Origin: Lachnospiraceae bacterium
GTDB lineage: Bacteria; Bacillota; Clostridia; Lachnospirales; Lachnospiraceae
Reading direction: 5' to 3'
Assembly: GCA_009774655.1 (NCBI GenBank)
Contig: VSOD01000003.1
Location: 1-36,904, forward strand
DNA length: 36,904 nucleotides
In this document: in pieces, positions 7,767 to 17,023 of the stretch
How the letters are laid out: each line of letters begins with the position of its first letter
Numbering within the stretch: position 1 is the stretch's first letter
Notes under the pieces: model-generated
What the model saw: the letters and a program-made list of their open reading frames with translations, nothing else
Databases searched by the model: none
Told to the model about the DNA's origin: nothing
Position numbers and translations under genes: made by a program

Positions 7767-8254
7767 AACACCATCCCCCAAAGCAAATGCCCGTTTTCTA
7801 CCTCAAAGTCAAACCGCCCGCCGGAATACAAAAGATGACCTGTTTCTAAATCTACTGTAAAACTCGGCTTAGATACATCCAAAGCATTCTCAGCGGCCTC
7901 ACTCCACTTTTTAGACTGTTCGCTGTAATACTTTGCGTTGTCAGCATCTTCACCTTCACGCTCACCCGTGCCTCCATGCGCATAACTTTCTGCAAGTTTT
8001 GCCCATAAAGCGATAGCTTTTTCAATGTCTTTAGACTCAACAAGAATCCGCCGGATTTCCTCCATGTCTCTCTCAAACGCTTCATAGGTTGCCATGCGCA
8101 GGCACAGTCCCGGCCGGAAACACATCCAGACATGTCTTGAGTCTGTAGATACCGCCCACTCACCGGTTGTCATCTGGTCAGGGTCAAAAAGGTCTTCTGC
8201 GCCATGCCGCATCTGGATCGTAGCCTTGATTGTATTGACCGATCTGATTGCCAT
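7763..8254 (-). CDS. Baseplate/fibre-associated structural protein, Clostridia phage type
   Basis: 163 residues. The N-terminus (RSVNTIKATIQMRHGAEDLF, then TTGEWAVSTDSRHVWMCFRPG) is a recurrent start of tail proteins that sit between tail tip and fibres in Clostridia phages; relatives often continue with a long alanine-rich coiled coil. Here the coil is short (AESYAHGG, DADNAKYYSEQSKKWSEAAE) and a small C-terminal beta segment ends the protein. Overlapping by 4 bp with the long fibre start suggests translational coupling. Likely a collar or adaptor for the fibre; precise role unknown. Confidence 0.6.
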   Translation of the reverse strand: MAIRSVNTIKATIQMRHGAEDLFDPDQMTTGEWAVSTDSRHVWMCFRPGLCLRMATYEAFERDMEEIRRILVESKDIEKAIALWAKLAESYAHGGTGEREGEDADNAKYYSEQSKKWSEAAENALDVSKPSFTVDLETGHLLYSGGRFDFEVENGHLLWGMVL

Positions 8255-8256
8255 AC

Positions 8257-8454
8257 TTATTCCCCATCTATAATTCTCTGTGCGAAATCTTCCAGTTCCT
8301 TAACGTTGCTTAAAGCCGCCTGATCCACCACTACCTTGTTCACTCTCTCATTTTCCCTAATGATATTACCTTTTTCATCAATCTCGGAAAATGTAACTGA
8401 GAGGCGCTTACCCTCTGCAGTTGTCAATACAGTCATACTTGTCACTCTCTTCAT
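8257..8454 (-). CDS. Small conserved phage tail-region protein, unknown function
   Basis: 65 residues, starting 4 bp inside the end of the tail-tip gene (overlap) and followed 2 bp later by the next gene, so it is clearly in the operon. The sequence predicts a beta hairpin (MTVLTTAEGKRLSVTFSEID) followed by a helix (NVKELEDFAQRIIDGE). I do not recognise a named family. Position between tail-tip and fibre genes suggests a minor baseplate or assembly factor. Confidence 0.65.
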   Translation of the reverse strand: MKRVTSMTVLTTAEGKRLSVTFSEIDEKGNIIRENERVNKVVVDQAALSNVKELEDFAQRIIDGE

Positions 8455-10808
8455 AACCCCAATACCTCCGCATAATAATTATTTATATAGCTTTGTGATT
8501 CACTCTCATAATCAACTTCATCTTCTTTTTTCTCATACACGAATCTTTCAAGTCTCTCCGTTTCAAAACCGAACTGCCTCGCTTTGATTTCCCACCCAAA
8601 ACGCAGATCAGGCGTTCCTTTTACTACAAAATAATTCGTATGTCGTTCCTCTATCCATATATCACCTTGGCCATACTTTTGCAGAAATACCTGATACTGA
8701 CAATCCGTATTAATGGTTTCCAGAAAAATATCATCCACAAATATATAGCACGTTCCGCTTTTATCAAGTACACCTTCCCCAATGTCGCCAAAATATGGTT
8801 TTGGCATCTCATAGCAATATAATAATCTGTCTGAATAATTGTATGTTTTAGCGATCCTTGATTTTGAACCCCTTGCGTAAAAACTACCAGTTGCACCAGC
8901 AGTAATTCCAACGACTCCACCCTGCATCATATTCAATGCGCCGCCACCCAATACTATTTCATATTCAGAGCTCTGGTTATTGAACGAATGCGGAGACAGT
9001 CTGGATGTGTAGCCTCCTCCTCTTAGTGTGATGATATTATTTCGTGAATCCGATGTTGAAATATTTATATTACCACCAGTGATATTTGCATTAGCACTAT
9101 TCAAGGTCGTAGCTGTAACCGTACCCGTAAAGGAACCCGTAGCGGCACTCAATTCGCCCCTGAATGTTCCGGTAGCCGCGCTAAGCACACCAGAAAACGT
9201 TCCTTTCGTCGCAACAATACCCTCCTTATCCCACTTCCCTATCTGACTGCCAGAAGAATTCAAGATTTTTATGGAACCATTGACATTATTATCCCCGCCC
9301 AGCGTGAGTGTCCCGCCTCTGATCCAGTCGCACACGATCCCGATCGCGTATAAGACATTCACAATCACATTCCCATTTTTGTCAAACCCCGCGGTATAAC
9401 TCCTGCCCCCGTCTGTTGAAATGAAAAAGCCGTCGATCGTCTGTTTATAGACAGTCTTCGAGTCCTCCAGAGCAGGCTTGTCATGCAGGTATATGATCCT
9501 GCTCCCATCCGGCTTATCTTCATACGTGGTATGCATCCCCATCGCGTTCATGGCGAGCTGGTTCATCTGCTGTACGGCCTTATCATAGGTGGAAAGCTGC
9601 TTTTCCGCGTTCCTGCGTGCCTCCACGACCGCCTGCGCTGCTGCGGAGACATAATTGCTCCCATTCCGCAGCGGGTCTTCCGCCTGGCAGGCTATCTGCG
9701 TATAGGCCCCGATCGTATAGGATACAGAATTGATGACAGAGTTATAGACATTCCCCTTCCTGTCAGACACCATGACCACATCAAAGGGTTCATAGAGCGG
9801 GTTGCCGAGCACCTGCGCGCTGAATGGCCTGAATACCATCCCCACCATACGGGCACCCAGATAACCGGACACATCCTGTTCTTTCCCGTTCACAAAAGGA
9901 TTGCCTTTAACTTCGACCAGATACCCTTCCTCACCGGATATCGCTGTCTTTTCGTCTTCCCCCACGACGCGCACACCGGTGATCTGTACGTCGTCTGTAT
10001 GCACGTCAAGGGATTTTATCCGGAATATATGCTCTGGCATTGGCTCAGAAAAATCACCGCCTGTTATGATCGTATCTGTACTGTAGTCAGTGAAATCGCC
10101 GCCGTCTACGACAGTATCCTCCTGGTACTGCATGAAGCTCCCGCCATTATAGTTATATCTGTCCAGCAGAGATGAGTCATACCAGACAAGCTGCATATAG
10201 CCGTCATTATCGACCCTTGCATTATACCCGGCTATCTGGGCCGCATAAGATACGATCTGCCTGTATGTGGCCTTCTCCGGTTTCTTCTGTACGACGAAGC
10301 CCATATTGTCGAACTGCCGGAACCCAATAGGGATGCCGCAGTCAAGACAGGCGCCGGACAGGATCTCCTGCAGTGTGGCCGGATAGGGCATGAGGCTGGA
10401 AGAATAGTCCCGATCCAGCCTATACATACCATCCACCGCGCTGATCTGTATCGTATCCCCCGGTGTCTCCGGTACTGTAGCATAGTACACCCCTTTGCGT
10501 ATCTTCTCGATACTGCCGTCATCCAAGAGCATGGCAACATAAAGGTGTATGACCGACTGGTAAAAATCATACCGTGAAAACCGCTCGTCCTGATTTTCAA
10601 GGCGGATCTTCAAAGTCTTTCCGATACAAAAACCCACACCAAACTTTCCATCGGTCGTCTTATCCTCGATCTGACAGCCGCCGATCATGAAATCATTTGG
10701 ATCAAGGCTCAGAAACGTACCATCGGAAAGGATGATATCCGCATAATTGGCAAGTGGCGGCCTGTCTGTTTTCAGTTTTTCCTTAAATTCTTTACTTGCC
10801 GCTATCAT
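8451..10808 (-). CDS. Tail tip / baseplate hub (Tal-like) minor structural protein
   Basis: 785 residues. The first 400 or so resemble the gp44/gp27-like hub fold of siphovirus tail-tip proteins (ISLxDGxFLSLDPNDF region, KTLKIRLENQDERFSRYDFY, VSAVDGMYRLDRDYSS, LQEILSGACLDCGIPIG). A central stretch near 560 repeats the unit ATGTFxGxLSA three times before NANITGGNINI, a triple-beta shaft motif common in phage fibres. The C-terminal 200 residues carry a domain like the structural-protein ends that contact the cell. It follows the distal tail gene and precedes fibre genes, as in other Gram-positive siphoviruses. Start ATG at 10808 follows AAAAGGGAA. Confidence 0.8.
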   Translation of the reverse strand: MIAASKEFKEKLKTDRPPLANYADIILSDGTFLSLDPNDFMIGGCQIEDKTTDGKFGVGFCIGKTLKIRLENQDERFSRYDFYQSVIHLYVAMLLDDGSIEKIRKGVYYATVPETPGDTIQISAVDGMYRLDRDYSSSLMPYPATLQEILSGACLDCGIPIGFRQFDNMGFVVQKKPEKATYRQIVSYAAQIAGYNARVDNDGYMQLVWYDSSLLDRYNYNGGSFMQYQEDTVVDGGDFTDYSTDTIITGGDFSEPMPEHIFRIKSLDVHTDDVQITGVRVVGEDEKTAISGEEGYLVEVKGNPFVNGKEQDVSGYLGARMVGMVFRPFSAQVLGNPLYEPFDVVMVSDRKGNVYNSVINSVSYTIGAYTQIACQAEDPLRNGSNYVSAAAQAVVEARRNAEKQLSTYDKAVQQMNQLAMNAMGMHTTYEDKPDGSRIIYLHDKPALEDSKTVYKQTIDGFFISTDGGRSYTAGFDKNGNVIVNVLYAIGIVCDWIRGGTLTLGGDNNVNGSIKILNSSGSQIGKWDKEGIVATKGTFSGVLSAATGTFRGELSAATGSFTGTVTATTLNSANANITGGNINISTSDSRNNIITLRGGGYTSRLSPHSFNNQSSEYEIVLGGGALNMMQGGVVGITAGATGSFYARGSKSRIAKTYNYSDRLLYCYEMPKPYFGDIGEGVLDKSGTCYIFVDDIFLETINTDCQYQVFLQKYGQGDIWIEERHTNYFVVKGTPDLRFGWEIKARQFGFETERLERFVYEKKEDEVDYESESQSYINNYYAEVLGL

Positions 10809-10821
10809 TTCCCTTTTTCCC

Positions 10822-11196
10822 CTATACAGGATTTATTGCTATCGCATTAAATGACATACTTTTCCAGCATTCTATCCCATTTACAACCCCAAGAGAGCCA
10901 TAGGAATATCTTGTGGTGTAAAAATAGCCTGTCGTCCATTCCCCAAGCTCCAAAGACATATACCTTAACTCATACTTCCTTCTGTTTTTTGTACGTCGGT
11001 AGATCTTGGCCGCTTCTTTCACCGGAATATCAAGAAACCCTATGTTATAGCTCTCTATCGTTCCCATTGGTGTATTGTACATGACCAGTGTCTGGACCCT
11101 GCCGGAATCCTCCGTAGATGTAGTTTCCGCAGCAGGCGTAAAGGTATGGGGCGTCAATATCTTTATACCGTCAATTTCAAGTGGCTGTTCTACCAT
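10822..11196 (-). CDS. Small distal-tail-region protein, unknown (between tape measure and tail tip)
   Basis: 124 residues, beta-rich (IDGIKILTPHTFTPAAETTS, MGTIESYNIGFLDIP, YELRYMSLELGEWTTGYFY). Its place directly after the tape measure is where siphoviruses encode the distal tail protein, but it is shorter than usual Dit proteins (about 250 residues) and may be a reduced Dit or one of the small proteins of Lactobacillus/Clostridia phages found in this position. The AGGAGGG ribosome site supports the start at 11196. Confidence 0.6.
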   Translation of the reverse strand: MVEQPLEIDGIKILTPHTFTPAAETTSTEDSGRVQTLVMYNTPMGTIESYNIGFLDIPVKEAAKIYRRTKNRRKYELRYMSLELGEWTTGYFYTTRYSYGSLGVVNGIECWKSMSFNAIAINPV

Positions 11197-11205
11197 ATTG
11201 CCCTC

Positions 11206-14200
11206 CTATTCCAGTGCAAAGATATTCTTACCGGTGGACATCTGCACGACCTTACCCTCCTTCACCATCGCGTAAAGGATCTCCTTACTGTCAAGGATCA
11301 CTTTCAGGATGACCGGCTGGCCGTTTCCGCCCGTACTGCCCATCTCAACCAACGCCTCCATAAAAGCCTGTTTCATGGTAGAGATCGGGGAAACAACCTC
11401 TGTCTCCTGTGTATTATCCCCCAGGATCGCAAGGTGCTGTTTCATGGTCCGCGGTATGACCTGTCCGGTAGCGTAGCCTGGTATCTCCATAGTCGCCAGT
11501 TTAGCGATCCTTGGATCGGCAGCATACGGCAGCTTCATAGACCGCACGGAGTATGAACGGGAAGAATAGCTCTGGCCAGAGTCTCCACTGTTAAAAGAAC
11601 TTTTCTTACTTTCTGCCTTATCAAACAAAGACAGCAGCCCCTCGATCCATCCCGTTATCCTCTCTACTGCTCCCTTGATGATCCTCGTGATCCCGCCCCA
11701 TACGGTCTCTACAATATTCTTCGCATGTTCCATTGCACTGGAAAAGTCCCCCCTGAGCAGATCAGCCACCAGCCCCACACAATCCGCAATGATATCTGCC
11801 AGATCACCGATCGCATCAAACATTTCACCGATCCACGCTATTGACGTATCAAAAACTTCGTCAATAATCGGAAGGAGCACTGGAAGCAGCGTATCAATGA
11901 TCCATTCTGCGAGTGGCATCAGGGCGTCTTCCCACAAGATGGTCAGGGCATCAAATATCTTACTCAACGCCGGATCGATGTGCTCCTCCCACAAGACCAT
12001 AAACTTTTCGCCCCATTCTTCCAGCATCGGCTTGACATAATTGTCCCAGAATTCCACGAACTTGTCTTTCAGCTTGCCGACACCTTCCACCACAGAATCG
12101 AAAAAAGGCTTGATATGGTCATTGTACAGGGTATCAATGCTCGCCTTGAAGTCCTCGTTTGTCTTATACAGATATACAAACCCTGCCGCCAGTGCCGCAA
12201 CAGCCGCAATCGCAATACCTACTGGAGAAGCCAGCAGGGATATCGCAGCCGCAAGTGCGTGGATCACCGGTGACAACAAGGAGAGAGTCCCCGTTAGCCC
12301 CTTTGCTATATTTGCAAATACAGAGAATGCCGTCGATACAGCCGGAAATACCGCGCTCGCTGTTTTTAAAGCCACGATCGCGACAGCTATTTTACCCAAT
12401 CCGTCCGCCACGTCTTCCGGCCTCACGTTATCCATCCAGTTTTCTATCATGGTCAGGAATTCAGAGAGGGCCGGGCTGTTCAAAAACCCCGCAAGCGCCT
12501 CCGACAAACGACCGATAAAGATGATCAGCCCTTCCCCGACCACCTCAGCGAATGGCTCCAGATGCTCCCAGAACTCCGACAGACGCGCCCGCAATGACTC
12601 CCAGTCGACCATGTTGTTGAAATCAATGAGTACCTGCAGCAGATCCGGAAGTCCTTTTTCTGTCGTCCAGGTGCCGAGCGGAAGAAGCACTTTTTCATAA
12701 AAGTCTGTAATGATGCCGCTCAGTGCGTCAAATACCGGAACAAGAGATGCTGTCCACTCCTGAACTTTTGTCAGCAGCGGCGAGAAGTCAAGGTCCCTTG
12801 ACCATTCCACTGTCGCATCTGCGGCATGACGTATATTTGCCACGATCACGCCAATGATATCCCTGATATTCTCAAGGATGTGCAGGCCGGTCTCGTTCTC
12901 TTCCCACGCTTCACGGAAGTTATGAGCAAGGTTTCCGGCTACCAGCCCGATATCACCGATGATATGCAGGATATCTTCAAAGATCTTTATGGTCTTTTCT
13001 TGTTGCCAGACCTCAAGAAAGTCAGAACCGATGCTCTTGATCAGGTCCCATATTTCCTGCAGCCCATATTTCCACGAATCAATGACGAAATCGCCTTCAC
13101 GATCCCAGGCTTCTTTGATCGGGGCGAAAAGGTCGGCTAAAACATCCTTGACCTTCTGCGCCATATCTGCGAACTTCTGTGAGACCGGCGCCTCCTCGAA
13201 CATGAGGCCGGTCTGGTCAGTATCCTTTTCCTCCTCCTTTGAAGAGTATCTGTTGATCTCATCCAGAGGCGACAGATAACCCTCGGCCGCCTTTTTTGCT
13301 TCTTCGAACGCATCCGCAGTCTGCCTGATCACTTTTGTATAAGTCTTCTGGCCTGTGATCGCGGCGGTAAACTGTCCGACTTTGTCCAAAAGGCTTATCA
13401 TATAGTCCGCAGCCTTTTGGATATACGGTATCGCGACATCTACCAGGGGCCGGAACGCTGCCGCAAAAGCATTCTGCAAAGTCAGGATGCTCGCCCGGAG
13501 CCCGTCTACGGAACCTTTAAACTTCTCATTATCCTTATACAGATTCCCGAAGCCGTCTTTGACCGCAGAGGTCATCTCACTGAACGCCCTGCTGATCTGG
13601 TTGAAAATGAGCAGCGACAGCACAAGGCTTTTTAAGCGTGAAGACATGGTCGTGAGAACGCCGTTCGATCTCCCGGCGGACTTATGCAGGGTCGAAAAAG
13701 ACTGCCGTGCACGTTCACCAAGTTTCTTCAACCCGGAGGAGATCTTTCCGATGAGGGACTGCATACCCGACAGTGCGCCTTTGGCCGCGCTCCCTAAAAG
13801 ATGGAAGGATCTGGACGCAGTGTTTCTTACCACGTTTCCCAGCCTTTGAAATGCGGACACTACCGCGCCCAGCCCCTTCTGCAGATCCCGTTGGCTCTTA
13901 TCTGCCTTTTTGACATCGCTGTCATAGTCACTTACTTCTTTATCAAGAGCTGCAAGCTCCCGCCGTGCGGACTCAAACTGCTCATATCCCCGGCCGACTC
14001 CCGCTTTCTCCAGTTCGGCCATGTATTCTAAAAGCTGTTTCCTGCGCTCCATGACAGCGACGATACGCTGGTTGCTGACGACCGCCTGCTCCCGCAGGTA
14101 TTCCATGCGCGCTTCTTCCTGTACCTGCGCAGAAAGTTTTGCCTGGATCGCGGCATTTTTCTGATCCTGCTTCGCCTGACGCTCTTCTTCTTTTGCCTGC

Positions 14201-14760
14201 AGTCTTGCTTCATTTTCGATCTGCTTCTGGATCCTGGCATTTTCTCTTTGAAGTGCTTTTTCTGCCTGCTCTTCAATTTTCTGCTGTACCGCCGCTTGCT
14301 TTTCTGCTTCTCTGGCGGCCTCTTGGGCCTGCTTCGCCTGTCCGGATTCTGTCTTCTTGTCAAGTTCCGCACGGTATGCCTTTACAGCGTCAGTGGCATC
14401 CTTCCAAAAAAGGTAAACCTTGTCATACTCCTCATCGCCAAAGAATTTCCCTTGGCTTTCAAGATCTTTTAATGCTTTCGCATACTCTTCGACCTCGACC
14501 TTTAGATCATTCAGATGCCCGACTTCTGTAACAGATTTTCCCTGCGCCCCCTCAAGAGACTCCAGCGATGTTTTGAGCTTCCGGATCCTCTTCTCATACC
14601 CTTTAAATACGGAATCCTGCCTGCTGCCCCCTGATTCTATGAATCTCCGCTGTGCCTCTTCCAGATTAGCAAGCTCTTCTTTTATTTTTCCGGCGCCTTT
14701 TATGAAATTCTTCGTATCTATTTTTGTACCGACACGTACACTCGCATCATAATTCGCCAT
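11206..14760 (-). CDS. Tail tape measure protein
   Basis: 1184 residues. The N-terminal 400 are charged, highly helical coiled coil (many EAARE, QKIEEQAEK, RQAKQDQKN runs); the middle includes the GALSGMQSLIGKISSG and LLIFNQISRAF segments of tape measures; a hydrophobic stretch at about 835-870 (SLLASPVGIAIAAVAALAAG) may enter the host membrane on DNA ejection; W-rich helical repeats follow. At about 0.15 nm per residue it predicts a tail of roughly 175 nm, consistent with a long-tailed siphovirus. I chose MANYDASV at 14760, which reads like a typical tape-measure start; an in-frame ATG at 14805 is possible, and neither has a strong ribosome site. Confidence 0.9.
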   Translation of the reverse strand: MANYDASVRVGTKIDTKNFIKGAGKIKEELANLEEAQRRFIESGGSRQDSVFKGYEKRIRKLKTSLESLEGAQGKSVTEVGHLNDLKVEVEEYAKALKDLESQGKFFGDEEYDKVYLFWKDATDAVKAYRAELDKKTESGQAKQAQEAAREAEKQAAVQQKIEEQAEKALQRENARIQKQIENEARLQAKEEERQAKQDQKNAAIQAKLSAQVQEEARMEYLREQAVVSNQRIVAVMERRKQLLEYMAELEKAGVGRGYEQFESARRELAALDKEVSDYDSDVKKADKSQRDLQKGLGAVVSAFQRLGNVVRNTASRSFHLLGSAAKGALSGMQSLIGKISSGLKKLGERARQSFSTLHKSAGRSNGVLTTMSSRLKSLVLSLLIFNQISRAFSEMTSAVKDGFGNLYKDNEKFKGSVDGLRASILTLQNAFAAAFRPLVDVAIPYIQKAADYMISLLDKVGQFTAAITGQKTYTKVIRQTADAFEEAKKAAEGYLSPLDEINRYSSKEEEKDTDQTGLMFEEAPVSQKFADMAQKVKDVLADLFAPIKEAWDREGDFVIDSWKYGLQEIWDLIKSIGSDFLEVWQQEKTIKIFEDILHIIGDIGLVAGNLAHNFREAWEENETGLHILENIRDIIGVIVANIRHAADATVEWSRDLDFSPLLTKVQEWTASLVPVFDALSGIITDFYEKVLLPLGTWTTEKGLPDLLQVLIDFNNMVDWESLRARLSEFWEHLEPFAEVVGEGLIIFIGRLSEALAGFLNSPALSEFLTMIENWMDNVRPEDVADGLGKIAVAIVALKTASAVFPAVSTAFSVFANIAKGLTGTLSLLSPVIHALAAAISLLASPVGIAIAAVAALAAGFVYLYKTNEDFKASIDTLYNDHIKPFFDSVVEGVGKLKDKFVEFWDNYVKPMLEEWGEKFMVLWEEHIDPALSKIFDALTILWEDALMPLAEWIIDTLLPVLLPIIDEVFDTSIAWIGEMFDAIGDLADIIADCVGLVADLLRGDFSSAMEHAKNIVETVWGGITRIIKGAVERITGWIEGLLSLFDKAESKKSSFNSGDSGQSYSSRSYSVRSMKLPYAADPRIAKLATMEIPGYATGQVIPRTMKQHLAILGDNTQETEVVSPISTMKQAFMEALVEMGSTGGNGQPVILKVILDSKEILYAMVKEGKVVQMSTGKNIFALE

Positions 14761-14826
14761 AAAAATTTCCGCCCATAGCTCTTTCAGGTCAGCGATACGC
14801 TCCATCCGCGTACCGGTCTCACTCTA

Positions 14827-15420
14827 TCAAAGCATCCTGTTCAGGAGTGCTTTGTATCTCATTTCCAGTTCCTGCTCTTCCCTGGTCTTTCTCTTCTCCA
14901 ATATCACCAGTTCACGATTTTTGTTCAGGAACTCCCTTTCGTTCTTCTCCAACTTTTTCTTTTTGTTCAGCTTATCCCGGATACTGATAACGAATGTCCA
15001 GAAATCATCCTTGTCAACGCCGTTCACGTATCCGGATAATGTCCACCAGTGCATATAGTCTGCTTCCCTGACTTCCCTTCCGGCGACCTTATTGACCGCA
15101 GCAAAGATCATCTGCTCATCCTGCTTCCAGTCATAGAGCGGGGCATCACGATCTTTTTCCTCCGGTTTTCCCACGGAGAGAAACCATGAAATCTGCTCGA
15201 CTGCCTCCCCCAGATCAAAGCCGTCCTCTACTGCCTCCAGCACATCGTCAGCGCAGGAAAAATCCTCAAACAGAAGATAGACTGCAACGATCCATTTCTC
15301 GATGTGTTCCAATTCCTCATCTGAAAAGGCCTCCAGCACCTGCAGCACATCACGATAGTCTGTCCTGATGGGATACTCCCGCCCGCCTACGGTCAATGTC
15401 TCCGGAAGCCCTCCGATCAT
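14827..15420 (-). CDS. Bacteriophage Gp15-family protein (tail assembly, second chaperone position)
   Basis: 197 residues matching the Gp15 family: MIGGLPETLTVGGREYPI start, aromatic core (YLLFEDF, SWFLSVG), the MHWWTLSGYVNGV motif and a Lys/Glu-rich C-terminal helix with ELEMRYKALL. Gp15 genes sit between a first chaperone gene and the tape measure, in the slot of lambda gpGT, and are thought to help the tape measure assemble. Its ATG overlaps the previous stop by 4 bp. The upstream frame has a stop just before the ATG, so it does not look joined by a programmed frameshift. Confidence 0.8.
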   Translation of the reverse strand: MIGGLPETLTVGGREYPIRTDYRDVLQVLEAFSDEELEHIEKWIVAVYLLFEDFSCADDVLEAVEDGFDLGEAVEQISWFLSVGKPEEKDRDAPLYDWKQDEQMIFAAVNKVAGREVREADYMHWWTLSGYVNGVDKDDFWTFVISIRDKLNKKKKLEKNEREFLNKNRELVILEKRKTREEQELEMRYKALLNRML

Positions 15421-15977
15421 TGCTGTGTATCCTCAACAGGCATGGTCCTTTTCTTTTTCTGGTGTCTCTGCGTCCTCTTATGATCCTGCGGAATATACTT
15501 TGCCATCCGCGCTCTGCTGGCCTTGTTCCGCTCATCAATCTTCTTGTGAAACAGCTGCTCTATCTGCGGCGTCACGCTCTCCAGAAATGTTGTGATACTT
15601 TCCGCCGACGGCACAAAATCAGGTATCTCCTCATAGACGCTGCGGAAGAGCTTCCTGACAGTGCCTTCCCCGAAAATATTGTCCGTGACCTTTGCGACCT
15701 CTTCTGAAAAAGCCCTTTTCTTACGGATCATCTCTGCAGAGATCCTTATGTAATCTTCTTCTTTTTCTGTTCCCTGTTTTTTCTGTTTTTCCAGTTCAGC
15801 AATCTCAGCATCGAACTGCTCCGCTCTTTCCGCGATATGAGCATGGCTGGACACGAACCTGTCAAAAAGCGCATCATCATCGGCAGAAATAGCCGCATAG
15901 TCTCCCATATCATTTAACTCGATCCTGAGGACACTGGCGTCTACATTACTCTTAATCTTTTCTACTGCGATTCCCAT
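15417..15977 (-). CDS. Tail assembly chaperone-position protein
   Basis: 186 residues from the ATG at 15977, chosen because AGGAGGG precedes it; an ATG at 16022 has no ribosome site and would start inside a hairpin. The protein is acidic and helical (HIAERAEQFDAEIAELEKQKKQ, EDYIRISAEMIRKKRAFSEE), has a central FGEGTVRKLF segment, and ends in a basic tail. It sits between the major tail protein and Gp15, where Gram-positive siphoviruses encode the gpG-like chaperone that coats the tape measure. Its ribosome site is the exact complement of a hairpin loop just upstream (see 15987-16027). Confidence 0.7.
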   Translation of the reverse strand: MGIAVEKIKSNVDASVLRIELNDMGDYAAISADDDALFDRFVSSHAHIAERAEQFDAEIAELEKQKKQGTEKEEDYIRISAEMIRKKRAFSEEVAKVTDNIFGEGTVRKLFRSVYEEIPDFVPSAESITTFLESVTPQIEQLFHKKIDERNKASRARMAKYIPQDHKRTQRHQKKKRTMPVEDTQQ

Positions 15978-15986
15978 ACTTAACAC

Positions 15987-16027
15987 CCTCCTGTAATTGG
16001 GGCACGAACAGGAGGAACGCACCCCAA
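15987..16027 (-). promoter_or_regulatory. Hairpin with anti-Shine-Dalgarno loop before the tail chaperone gene
   Basis: In the minus-strand RNA, the 5' arm 16027-16018 pairs with the 3' arm 16006-15997 (TTGGGG with CCCCAA plus two G-U wobbles and two more pairs). The 11-nt loop contains CCTCCTGT (16015-16008), an exact 8-nt complement of the ribosome site ACAGGAGG at 15994-15987 of the next gene. It lies between the abundant major tail protein and the chaperone, so it could lower chaperone translation. No T-run follows, so it is not a standard terminator. Confidence 0.5.
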
Positions 16028-16057
16028 TATATTAAGTTTCCTTAATACCTGTTGTTT

Positions 16058-16570
16058 TTATGCCGCCGGTGTCGTCCCATCCGGCGTAAATGTATTATCC
16101 TTGAAGATCCCCTTCGTCCTCCCGCCAAAATAGTTGACGGTAAAAGGCGTCTGGTATCCGGATGTATCGCCGCCGTAAGAAGTAGGGATGATATAGCATC
16201 CCTGCTGCCACGCCACGAATCCATTTTCTTCGTCGCCTTCCCACAGATGCACCTCCAGTGCATTTGTCTTACAGTTATCATCTTTATGCCTGTGGTCAAT
16301 GATCTCCTGTAGTTTGGCAGACAATACGCTTTCCGTACTTGCATAATAGGGGCTGGCCTCAGAAGACTCCTCGTAGCCGTTGTGATGAAATGAATTCTGG
16401 CCAAGTATGTTCTGTTTCGTCTCGATACTGGGGTTGAGATTCACGTTATACTCTTCCAAATCTTCCCCCAGTTGTTCCCATTTTGAGGTTGATCCATGGC
16501 ACAGAAGACCAGCATCGATCAGATGCCCCATATACTTTCTGTCAATCTTTCCTGTAATAACGTCTGGCAT
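16058..16570 (-). CDS. Major tail (tube) protein
   Basis: 170 residues. Composition and position fit the tail tube protein of a siphovirus: it begins MPDVITGKIDRKYMGHLIDA, has a SIETKQNILGQ segment with an aspartate/glutamate-rich beta region, and ends in VNYFGGRTKGIFKDNTFTP, a closing strand typical of Gram-positive phage tube proteins. Ribosome site GAAAGGA. It lies between the tail terminator-like protein and the chaperones. A small hairpin (CCCGC/GCGGG, about 16577-16594) precedes its ribosome site and may stabilise the message. Confidence 0.8.
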   Translation of the reverse strand: MPDVITGKIDRKYMGHLIDAGLLCHGSTSKWEQLGEDLEEYNVNLNPSIETKQNILGQNSFHHNGYEESSEASPYYASTESVLSAKLQEIIDHRHKDDNCKTNALEVHLWEGDEENGFVAWQQGCYIIPTSYGGDTSGYQTPFTVNYFGGRTKGIFKDNTFTPDGTTPAA

Positions 16571-16588
16571 GATCGTCCTTTCTCCCGC

Positions 16589-17023
16589 CTATAAGAGCGG
16601 GTCTTTTTCTTTCTTTTCATATTTGATCGCTACCGTTAACTGGTAGATACTGTTATCTGTAGCTGTCTTCCCCATATAAAACGGAGTCGTGACACCTATA
16701 TGCTGCACTGTGGCATCCGGTATCCGGGGGAAGTTCTTAATTCTGTTCTGCTCCGACACCCAGTCTTCCAGCGCTTCGCCGAAACCATTGTTTTCAACAC
16801 AGTCCGTGTTCTCCTGACTGGACAGCCGCGCCCGCAGCATATAGTGATCCGTGATGACCTTCCTGCCGGTGACATAGGTCTTTTCATTCCGGACAGGCTC
16901 TTTGACCAGAGAATAGGAATCAACCTTTGCCGACTGGATATCCGTGTCGACCTGCTTCATCTTCCAGTACTCCTCCGGATCAAACGTTTTCAGCCACTCG
17001 ATTATAGATTCTGATACTGTCAT
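16589..17023 (-). CDS. Tail terminator / minor capsid protein 3-like
   Basis: 144 residues of mixed alpha/beta type, beginning MTVSESIIEWLKTFD, containing the MLRARLSSQENTDCVENNGF block and ending with YQLTVAIKYEKKE. Short proteins of this build directly before the major tail protein are tail-completion (terminator) proteins, annotated as minor capsid protein in Lactobacillus and Clostridia phages. Its start overlaps the preceding stop by 4 bp. Confidence 0.65.
   Translation of the reverse strand: MTVSESIIEWLKTFDPEEYWKMKQVDTDIQSAKVDSYSLVKEPVRNEKTYVTGRKVITDHYMLRARLSSQENTDCVENNGFGEALEDWVSEQNRIKNFPRIPDATVQHIGVTTPFYMGKTATDNSIYQLTVAIKYEKKEKDPLL

Noticed and set aside
9483-10175. Plus-strand open frame (230 codons) opposite the tail-tip gene
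   Set aside because: It mirrors the codon pattern of the tail-tip gene on the other strand, with no promoter, ribosome site or recognisable domain.
15400-15480. Possible programmed frameshift between tail chaperone and Gp15 genes at an A-rich AAAAAG stretch
   Set aside because: The Gp15 frame has a TGA between the A-rich stretch and its ATG, and Gp15 has its own coupled ATG start.
16577-16594. Small CCCGC/GCGGG hairpin before the major tail protein as terminator
   Set aside because: The stem is only about 5 bp with no T-run after it; at most it stabilises the message.
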